Shown piece by piece: positions 49,050 to 57,201 of a stretch of 64,000 bases of DNA. The number at the start of each line of letters is the position of its first letter. Position 1 is the stretch's first letter. The DNA is taken from assembly GCF_000234665.1 (NCBI RefSeq), contig NC_018324.1, positions 2,230,428-2,294,427 on the forward strand, written 5' to 3'. The notes beneath the pieces were generated by a model, which searched no databases, was not told the origin of the DNA, and was given only the letters and a program-made list of their open reading frames with translations. Position numbers and translations under genes: made by a program. Source of the DNA: Leishmania mexicana MHOM/GT/2001/U1103 (taxonomy: Eukaryota > Euglenozoa > Kinetoplastea > Trypanosomatida > Trypanosomatidae).

Positions 49050-52000
49050 TTACAAAGCAGCATCTGAGGGGTGTGGTAGCCGGTTGAAGAAGCTCATGTC
49101 GCCTGTGGCAGCCATGGAATCGTCGAAGGTAGCGCAGTACTCACGCTCTGTCGCAGCGGCTGAGACGCTCACAGCTTCTGTCGCACTCTCCACGAACGTC
49201 TGTTTCGTCTTCGCCTCAGGTGACGACGAGGGTAAGTGTCGGTACAGCGTTGCGCGTTGCTCGTACACCTCAAAGTGGCGACGGTACGTCTTCTCCTCAA
49301 AGTCACTGAGGGAGTCCGGGTCGCGGTGCGCTTTTAGGTAGAGCGCAATGTACTTGAGTGCGGACTCCTCGACGGAGAGTCCGGGGTAAATAGGGCGCAC
49401 CTGCGCGACCGCGAGCAGCGCCAGAGCTACCGGATCGTACAACTGCCGCTGAATGTACTCCTCGTGATCGACGATGTCGGATGGAGAGGTGCCGGTGGGC
49501 AGAGGACGCCGTAGCACCTGTGGCAGGTGCGCCCCATCGACGTACTGCCAGGGACGGCGCAGGAACCGTGCCATGTGCTCCTTGTTAAGCAGCGCGTACA
49601 CTTTTCCGTTGTACTCGACAACGCAATCGAGCGATCCCTTTTTGGCCACCGGCTGAATGACGCGACGCATCCCGCGAAACTCGCGTGTGTCGTAGAGCAA
49701 TACAGGGCAGCAGCCCTCTAGCGCCAAGCAAGCCTCGTCCACTGGATTCAAAATGATGACGGGGAAGTGCTTCGGCATTGGCCTCGCCTTCGACGCGTCC
49801 GTCACCGTCGTCGGGTCAACAAGGAACCGCTCCAGGTACTCGGCGGAGCTGAAGAAGAAGTATTGATTCAGGTAAATCGCACCCCATCGCAAGTCCACCT
49901 CATTTGTGGTAGGCAGCCAGAAAAGCGGTGGCGTAGCGGTCGCCGCAGCGATGGCCGGTGGCGCGTGTACGCTGCGCACAAGGTCCTCGTGCTCGAGCCA
50001 CTCGTACGGGCAGAAGGCGGTGAATTGGGACAGGTGACGGTGCACATAGCTGTAGACTTGGTAGGAGTTGTGTAGCCGAGCTGGAAAAGCACGTTGCTCC
50101 CGCAGTACGGACTCCTGGGTCCGCTGAACGTCCACCTCGATACCGTGAACTGCCTCGACGAGGTTGCTGGCGTCGAGGGGGACGCTCGGCCGGGGAAGTG
50201 GCAAACACACGGCCGCGTGGCGCTCCAAAGCTGAAACGGCGGCGCCCCACTCGTCGGCTTGTCCATCTGCGTCCAGCGCTGAGTAGTCATCTGCCCTGCC
50301 ACCCCTCACAGGGGCAGATGAAGTCACAATCACCTTGACGATAGGCGCAGCGCACGCTACCCGCGGGAGAGCCTCCGCCGAGATGGCGGTATGCGGCAAG
50401 TTGTGCAGCACCGCACCGCTGTGCTTCACCTCGGCCGTGGACAAGTACAAAGCGAGCAGCTTTTGTACGACAGAAGCGTCTGCAGTGCCTTGCTGAGCCG
50501 CCAACATGCAGTCAACCTTCAGCGCGTGCCAGTGCGGGTGCACCGCCCCCCAGGCCAGGAGCGATGAAACAGACATGCACTTCATACCGAGGTTGAACGC
50601 TATGGAGTCGGCCAGCAGGCGTTCCTTGTCACCGCCCTTCTCCGTGGCGTAGCGGGGGTCGTGCTCGTACACGGACACGACGGGTTGCTGGAGAAGCGTC
50701 GGGTTCGGTGGTGCCTGACGCAGGAAGGGCCACGGATCGCGCACAAAACAGAGAAGCGAGTCGTCGTCCTTGAAGAAGTAGAGACGGTGGTTCACGCGCG
50801 CCACTCGCAGCGCTGCCTTGCGCTGCTGTCGCCGCTTGCGCCTCTCAACGACGTCGCGCAGCTCCTGTACCTCGTCCGAGAGTACCTCGCTCAGAGCCTC
50901 TGGCTCCTCTAACTCGTGGGCGTCGCCGCCTTCCGCGTCTCCAGCACCGTCGTCGACGTAGAAGCCTTGTGCACTCTCCTGCAGCGGCGGCTCCGGGCCG
51001 ATGCGCACGCCGGCGGGTTTCCAGGCGCAAGCGGTCTGCGGACCCTCCTGACGGTATCTGTACAAGCGTACCGGGTCCTGGAAGCCGAACGACGACAAAT
51101 CGCAGCCGCCAGCCGTCAGGCGCGCCTTCGCGTCTTCGAAGCGCATCACCTCTGGCACGTAGAAGAGCGAGGCACGGTGGCGCATGTGGCGCCCAAGGGC
51201 CTCAACGACGGCACGGTAAACCGTCTCCCTCGCAGCCCTGCCGTCGACTCGTACCACCTCAACAAGCCGCTCTTCCATAATGTCCATGAACTCGTCCAGC
51301 GCCTCCTCTTGTGCGGGATGGTCCTCCTCCATGCTCAGCTGACCTTCTCCGTGGACGGCGGCAGCAGCCGTTGAGTCCGAATCGCCATGGTCAACGCTGA
51401 TTTCCGCGTCGCCAGAGTGCCCTTGCGCGGGCTGCGCCTCCACCTCCTCCTCGGATGCGGAATCGACGTCATTCACGCCAATGTGCCGACGACGCCACTT
51501 CCGCAGCGCCTTCTCGCGGCGTCGCTGCAGTCGTGCGGCGTCGCAAGTGACTTGCGTGGCCTGCTTGGTGGCTTCCACCTCCTTGGCGGCGGTGTCCTCC
51601 AGACTCGCGTGCTGGACTGCCTCGCGCCGCTGTGCCGCGCGCAGTGCGCCTCGCTGCGCAAAGGTTTCCTCATCGATGTTAAGCCGCATCACTACCTCTG
51701 GGATGCAGCCTTCGTCAAAGAGGATGCCGAGGTCGTCGTCAGAGAACGGTGGGCAGATCATCACATAGCCGAGCGTGTCAAAGGGACGGAAGCGCGTCAC
51801 ACAACTGGCAATGCGCAGGTATGCCTCACTCAGGCGCGCCTGCTTGTCCTCAGGGTCCTCCGGCTCGAACTCGAGCTTCTCCTGCAGGTCAGCCTCTTTG
51901 GCTTCATCCCAGTCATCCTCGCTATCGTCGTCCCCCTCGTCCACGTCCGCGTCGCTGCGCGCGGCACGCTCCTCCTCACGCCGCTCACGCTCCTGCAACA

Positions 52001-55000
52001 GGCGTTCCGCCTCCGTCCTGGCCTTCAGTTTCGTCTTTTCCCCCTCTGCCTTGTTGCGTACCTCCTCTAGCAGCATGCGGGCGCGGCTAACGTACGGGTT
52101 CGTATCTTCGCTATCCTGAGGGATGTACACGCCCCTTACCATGCCACCTCCTGGTGTCAGAACCGCCTCGACACACTCCTCGAAAAAAAGGCGCTCGTAT
52201 ACAAAGAAGGGCACGCGATAAGCCTCCTGCAGCCCAGCTGCGAGTGTCTTCTTGCCGGAGTGCGCCGACCCTACCAGCCACACGCGAGGCGGAAGGGTCT
52301 CCGGCGGTAGGTCGCCGACGTAGCGTTGCGGACAGCGCGCGAAGACGTCGTGCGCCTCCTGGGTGGCGAACACGTAGAGACCGTCCACGAAGCGCAGGCA
52401 AAACTCTTGTCGCCCGCGAACGAGGATGCCGCGGTCGCGCAGCGTAACGGGGCAGTAGTCTAGGCGCGACCCAAACTGGTGCAGGAAACGGCGCACCGGC
52501 CGCGTGAGAGGGTGGGGCGGCGGTTGCGGCACTTGCGGGACCGCATCGTCATCGGGGTTCAGGAACGCCGCCTCCTCTGCCTCCTCCTCGGCTTCTTCGT
52601 CGAAGGCGTCCTCGTCCTCCTCTCCCAGCGCTTCATCCACAGCGGCCTCGCTGGCTTGAATGGCGAGCGGGTCCAGCAACTGCATTGCCTCTGCGATCAC
52701 CTCGTGCACCACCGGCGCCTTGGGCAAGGAGATGGTGAGAACGTTAAACGGTTGGGGCTGCTGCGCGCTCGGGCTCCTCCGGCTCGCTATCACAGAGAGT
52801 CGCTCAACCTTTGGGGCCTTCATCAGCAGCTTCAGCGTTTGCGAAAGAACCGGCAGGCCACTCTCGTCTGCATTGCCCTTCTCCGTCTCCTCGTCTTCCT
52901 CCTCGTCCCTTTCCTCGGCCATCCCCGCGACCGGCGCGTCGGCAGGACGCAGGACGAGCACCGTCTCTGGAAGCAGGTTCCCTTCCCACAACCCATGAAG
53001 CAAGTCTTTCTGCAGATCCACTGGCGTCACTGCCGAGAGCAGCAGTGGCGCGCTGCATGCCGCCTTCTCTTTGGCTGCTCGAATATGCATCGCCTTTTCA
53101 TCGGCTGTGCTCTGCGGGCCCTCCAAGAACATTGTGCGAGGAACGCGTCGGCGCGCCCCGCCAGGGGCCCCGGCGCTACCCTCCCGCTCCTGTAGCGCTT
53201 GCTGCAAGAAAGACGCACGCCCTGTTCCGCCAGCCTTCTTCTTGAGCTTCGGTTTCTTGGGCAGCATCTTGCCCTTTTTCTTCTTTGCCTGGGCTTTGGC
53301 AGCCAGCTCCAAGCGCTCCGCTCGCGCCTTACGGGCCTCCTCCTCAGCCTTCTGACGATCAACGCGCGCTGCGTGGCGCGCCTGCAGAAGCGCCTGACGC
53401 GGCTCGAGCAGCTTCACGAACTCCGAGACGGCACACGGTGTCAGGTTAAGCTGCACCGCCACCTCGTCCACCACTTGTTGCATCGTCTCGATCATCGCGC
53501 CTGAGGAGTGGACCAGCGTGTCATCTGCTACCACGAGCACTGGTTTGCGGTCGGGAGAGTGGCGTTGACGCAGGTACTTGATGGGTAGTTCCATGAACGC
53601 GCCCCGCTTGCTGGCGGACGCGAAACAGTAGTAGTGGCCGCGATAGGTGCAGGCATAGCAGGCCGCACCCTCGACCAGTACGTGGTCCTCGAACGCCGTA
53701 ACAGGGCAATATCGCTTCCACACGGGTGAGAGTGACAGCCCTGCCTCCTCCGCCGCCTCCTCTACGGCACGACTGCGCTCCTCGTCCGCGGCGACGGAGG
53801 TGTTCTGCTCCTGTGCGCCGTCCTCGCCCCCACCCGTCTTCGCAGAGCCAAGCAACGCCGGCTCTTCACACGGGTACAGTTGAAGCACGTGCGTAATATA
53901 CGACGTAACATGCCCAGTGCTGGCGGACGCAATAGGGTCCACGAGTACGTGGTGGCGTATACTCTTGGCAAACTCAACATGTTTCCGCCAGCTGGAGGTC
54001 CAGTCCTGCTCCTCCAGAGAAGGAAGACGAACAGCGGCGTCCTCTGCCCTTCTAAAGGGAAGCTGCGCCCCCGCCTCGATGCGGCCATCGCGGATAAGCG
54101 CTGCTAGTCGCAGGCGCACCTCTGCTGCCGTCCCTGCCTCCCCTAACGGCAGGGAGGATGTCTTCGTGTCCCCCGCCTCCTCAACGGCCTCTTCCTCGTC
54201 ACGCTCGGCGCCCGCGCCCTTCTCCTCCTCCTCTTCCTCCAGAGCCAGCAGAATGCTTTGTGCTTCGGCCGCCTGCTGGCGGGCCAGCTCCAAGTCGGCA
54301 GCTGGCGGTGCTTCCTTCCCCGTCGCGCCTTCCATCTCCACCAGGTGTGCTAGAATCTTTTCGCAGTCAGCCCGCATCTGCGCCTTCTCGGCGGCCCGTG
54401 CCTTCTTCGCTTCATCCGTGACGAAGGCGTCCCACGCCTGCTGGGACGCAGCTGCCGCAATGCCAACCCTGCCACTCGCGTATTCCTGGTACACATCCGG
54501 AACGGCGGTGCACACCTCCACCACATGGTCTGGCCTCGCTATCTCTGACAGCTGCAGTGGTCGCACAAAGTGCTCGAGGAACGCGTCGGCGGTCTCTGCT
54601 GTGGACGACATGGTGTCACTGAGTATGTAGCCCCGGTACTCAGCACGCGTGCTTGTCATGGCGTCCTGCAACAGCCGCACCTGCAACTTCATCGGCACTG
54701 CAGTGCGCTGTGCAAGACACACCTCCAGCTCCTCAGCCATAGCCCCTTGCGCTGTATCGCGCAGCGCAGCCATGGCCAGCTCCAGAACATCCAGATGAAC
54801 GCAATGCAGCTCCTCAGCCAGTTGCCTACCCACCTCGCTCTTGCCGATGCCCGCAGGCCCGAGGAGCAGGATGCGCGGGCACCTATGGCGATGGTAGTGA
54901 TCGATCTCCTGCTGCACAGCGCGTAGTTCATCCGGCATGTACAGCGACACAGGGCTCGTCAAGTACCGACGCCAGCTCGGCAGCGTCACCTCCTCCGGAT

Positions 55001-56060
55001 GGAGGAAAAACTCAGCGCTCATGCGTGCAGCTTGCTGCGCCGTGTTTACAGGACCGTCCGCGTCCAGCTGTGCCATGACGTGCTCCGTGCGGCGCACCAG
55101 CTGCTCCAGGTAGGCGGTCGCGTCGCGGCGCTGTGCGTACACCGCGCACATCTCCTCGCACGTCAGCTGAAACTGTGTCGCGGTGAATTGGCCGCGCGGG
55201 TCACAGTTCCGATTGTACACGTCCTCGGCGGCCGCATTCGACCTCGACGCATCCGTGTTGGAAAAATGCAGTCTGTGAAACCAGTCGAAGAAAAGGCGAA
55301 ACTGCGCAAGAGTGAGACTCGAGTCTCTCCGGTCATCATTGAGCTGGAGTTTCTCGAAGAGGGTATCGTACACAGCAGGGTACAATCGAAGAGGCAACAC
55401 CTCGAAGTAGTCGATCACCGGCGCCTCCAGGTTTACCGCCGCTGCCGTGCGTTGGATCGTGAACACCTCTGTCGGTGGCAACAGGTTGTACGGCGCCTCG
55501 TCGCTCACGACGCAGTCCACGAGCTCAGTGTTGAACTCCACCCACAGATTCTGTTCCTCCTCGTCCTCCTGCGAAGGAATCATATCAGGCATCCAGCGGG
55601 ATGGCACGCTCTCTAGAAAAGCAATGAAGTCTTCCCTGGTGTAAGTCTCTCGCAGCACCCTCGGCGCAGCTGCGGCCTCCGCCTCGTCGCCGTCGGCTTT
55701 ACCGAGAGACAGCGAGCGCAGAACCTCTCCCACGGCGACCTCGGTGTCTGACTGGATCGCGTTGCTGTGCAGGGCAAGATAAACGCAGGTCACCAGCTGC
55801 GCCATCTCTGCACATGGCAGGACGACGGACAGTAAAGATACGAACTCCGCGTCCCTATGTACATCGGCGCCCAAGCCACCCTCCGTCCTCGCCGTTTGCT
55901 GCAGCTGTGCGGCTCCCTCGTCTTCCTTTGAGGCTTCCGTATTGATGCACTGCTGTTTCTGCACGGAGGGAAGCGAACGCCAGAGTCGTTCCCATGCATC
56001 CTCAACCGAGGCGAGTGGTGCGGCCTCGGCGGCCACCGTGGTCGGCAAAGTTTTCCTCAT
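49050..56060 (-). CDS. Giant adenylate-kinase-like multidomain protein (AK9-like)
   Basis: A 2336-residue protein. The N-terminal third has helical, EF-hand-like segments (about 210-290). A Walker A loop GPAGIGKS lies at about 400-407, followed by an adenylate-kinase-type domain, and a degenerate loop GSAHSGKKT at about 1262-1270. At least five copies of a module follow a pattern of CPV...(V)...Y-x-G-x-x-Y-x-F...F-x-x-P-x-x-Y. They lie at roughly 783-832, 1200-1247, 1753-1782, 2013-2081 and 2115-2170. The same pairing of kinase folds with such modules is seen in adenylate kinase 9. Charged Glu/Lys/Ala-rich coiled segments join them. A central-pair or other flagellar role (compare CPC1 and FAP42, which carry nucleotide-kinase domains) is plausible but inferred. 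The ATG at 56060 is used. The frame runs 112 codons further through a (TG)n repeat that gives a THTH run. Confidence 0.8.
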   Translation of the reverse strand: MRKTLPTTVAAEAAPLASVEDAWERLWRSLPSVQKQQCINTEASKEDEGAAQLQQTARTEGGLGADVHRDAEFVSLLSVVLPCAEMAQLVTCVYLALHSNAIQSDTEVAVGEVLRSLSLGKADGDEAEAAAAPRVLRETYTREDFIAFLESVPSRWMPDMIPSQEDEEEQNLWVEFNTELVDCVVSDEAPYNLLPPTEVFTIQRTAAAVNLEAPVIDYFEVLPLRLYPAVYDTLFEKLQLNDDRRDSSLTLAQFRLFFDWFHRLHFSNTDASRSNAAAEDVYNRNCDPRGQFTATQFQLTCEEMCAVYAQRRDATAYLEQLVRRTEHVMAQLDADGPVNTAQQAARMSAEFFLHPEEVTLPSWRRYLTSPVSLYMPDELRAVQQEIDHYHRHRCPRILLLGPAGIGKSEVGRQLAEELHCVHLDVLELAMAALRDTAQGAMAEELEVCLAQRTAVPMKLQVRLLQDAMTSTRAEYRGYILSDTMSSTAETADAFLEHFVRPLQLSEIARPDHVVEVCTAVPDVYQEYASGRVGIAAAASQQAWDAFVTDEAKKARAAEKAQMRADCEKILAHLVEMEGATGKEAPPAADLELARQQAAEAQSILLALEEEEEEKGAGAERDEEEAVEEAGDTKTSSLPLGEAGTAAEVRLRLAALIRDGRIEAGAQLPFRRAEDAAVRLPSLEEQDWTSSWRKHVEFAKSIRHHVLVDPIASASTGHVTSYITHVLQLYPCEEPALLGSAKTGGGEDGAQEQNTSVAADEERSRAVEEAAEEAGLSLSPVWKRYCPVTAFEDHVLVEGAACYACTYRGHYYCFASASKRGAFMELPIKYLRQRHSPDRKPVLVVADDTLVHSSGAMIETMQQVVDEVAVQLNLTPCAVSEFVKLLEPRQALLQARHAARVDRQKAEEEARKARAERLELAAKAQAKKKKGKMLPKKPKLKKKAGGTGRASFLQQALQEREGSAGAPGGARRRVPRTMFLEGPQSTADEKAMHIRAAKEKAACSAPLLLSAVTPVDLQKDLLHGLWEGNLLPETVLVLRPADAPVAGMAEERDEEEDEETEKGNADESGLPVLSQTLKLLMKAPKVERLSVIASRRSPSAQQPQPFNVLTISLPKAPVVHEVIAEAMQLLDPLAIQASEAAVDEALGEEDEDAFDEEAEEEAEEAAFLNPDDDAVPQVPQPPPHPLTRPVRRFLHQFGSRLDYCPVTLRDRGILVRGRQEFCLRFVDGLYVFATQEAHDVFARCPQRYVGDLPPETLPPRVWLVGSAHSGKKTLAAGLQEAYRVPFFVYERLFFEECVEAVLTPGGGMVRGVYIPQDSEDTNPYVSRARMLLEEVRNKAEGEKTKLKARTEAERLLQERERREEERAARSDADVDEGDDDSEDDWDEAKEADLQEKLEFEPEDPEDKQARLSEAYLRIASCVTRFRPFDTLGYVMICPPFSDDDLGILFDEGCIPEVVMRLNIDEETFAQRGALRAAQRREAVQHASLEDTAAKEVEATKQATQVTCDAARLQRRREKALRKWRRRHIGVNDVDSASEEEVEAQPAQGHSGDAEISVDHGDSDSTAAAAVHGEGQLSMEEDHPAQEEALDEFMDIMEERLVEVVRVDGRAARETVYRAVVEALGRHMRHRASLFYVPEVMRFEDAKARLTAGGCDLSSFGFQDPVRLYRYRQEGPQTACAWKPAGVRIGPEPPLQESAQGFYVDDGAGDAEGGDAHELEEPEALSEVLSDEVQELRDVVERRKRRQQRKAALRVARVNHRLYFFKDDDSLLCFVRDPWPFLRQAPPNPTLLQQPVVSVYEHDPRYATEKGGDKERLLADSIAFNLGMKCMSVSSLLAWGAVHPHWHALKVDCMLAAQQGTADASVVQKLLALYLSTAEVKHSGAVLHNLPHTAISAEALPRVACAAPIVKVIVTSSAPVRGGRADDYSALDADGQADEWGAAVSALERHAAVCLPLPRPSVPLDASNLVEAVHGIEVDVQRTQESVLREQRAFPARLHNSYQVYSYVHRHLSQFTAFCPYEWLEHEDLVRSVHAPPAIAAATATPPLFWLPTTNEVDLRWGAIYLNQYFFFSSAEYLERFLVDPTTVTDASKARPMPKHFPVIILNPVDEACLALEGCCPVLLYDTREFRGMRRVIQPVAKKGSLDCVVEYNGKVYALLNKEHMARFLRRPWQYVDGAHLPQVLRRPLPTGTSPSDIVDHEEYIQRQLYDPVALALLAVAQVRPIYPGLSVEESALKYIALYLKAHRDPDSLSDFEEKTYRRHFEVYEQRATLYRHLPSSSPEAKTKQTFVESATEAVSVSAAATEREYCATFDDSMAATGDMSFFNRLPHPSDAAL

Positions 56061-57201
56061 GATGGTCACACGAGACGAAAGAAAAACAAGGGAATGACGT
56101 GCGAGCACAGGAGCTGCCGTGATCCCCAGGCTCAGGTGCGCAGTCGAAACGGAGATGAGGTCGGTGGACCCGATGCCAGCATGTGGAAGTCCGTGCGTGC
56201 TGGCGTTGTCCTTCTCTTTCCGCGGGCCCTTCGAGAACGCGCACGATGCGAAATCCCCGGTGCACGCTCTGTGTGTGTGTGTGTGTGTGTACGTGCGGGC
56301 AGAAGACAGTGAGTGCGCCACTTCGCACAAGCCTCGTGAATCCTTCTTTTCTTCGTTCCAAACGGTGCGGGCGAGTGGCGTGTGTGTCCAGGACAACGCC
56401 CACAGGCAGGTTGAAAAGGGGCGAGAAACGGGCGTCCCGCAGCAAGAGGCGCGGTGGAGGGCAGGCAGGCGGACGCAGGAGAGGTGAGAGAGGGTAGCGG
56501 TGGAGGCAAGGAGAGATGCATCTCTGCATCAAAGGTCAAAGCACGCTTGAGCGAGAGGAGGACTTGTGGGAACAAGGCCACCACGTCTCTCCCCTCTCTT
56601 TCTTATGATGCTCCTCACCGTCTCGTGCATTCTCCCACATGGCGGAAAACTTGAATAGGGAGAGAGGGAGCCGCCGCCACCCGACTCTCCGACTTTGGCT
56701 CTCTCGCAGTGGATGCACCACAATGGACCACATATACACCATTGTCCCGGGATACGTCATTGACGGAGAGCTGGTGCAACTGGCTTTCGTCCTGTCTGGC
56801 CGTCATCCCTTTAACGTGAAAGGTTGCCGGTTGGTGCTGTCGACTTTGTCGACACATCGCCGCTTCCCACTCGCACGCGTGCCCGGAATGGCAGGATCGT
56901 CCCACGACCCGCGCGCACACGCCCCTCCTCAACCAGTGAGGCAGGGCGAACACGAAGGCGAGGAAGGGTTGAAGAAGGCGCGGCCATGGAAAGAACGAAA
57001 ACAAAAAGAGACGCCCACTCACCTCCACCCAACACCACCACAAAAGAAACCCGTGGGGTAGCAAGATCGAGAGTGGGAGGGAGGGGAAGGGGGCCTGGTC
57101 TCCATTGGCTGTCCACCTTTGCAGCGCACTAGCTCACCCCCCCCTCCACCCCCCCCCCACCGACACTCGTGTCTCATTCAATTACGTGGCGCGTTGGTGC
57201 G
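56061..57201. other. Intergenic region
   Basis: This 1.1 kb stretch includes (GT)n at 56271-56290, purine-rich plus-strand DNA at 56410-56525 (possible splice-acceptor tract) and C-rich runs at 57138-57163. No gene was seen. Confidence 0.65.
56271..56290. repeat. (GT)n microsatellite in leader of AK9-like gene
   Basis: Ten GT units, about 210 bp upstream of the chosen ATG. Confidence 0.95.
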
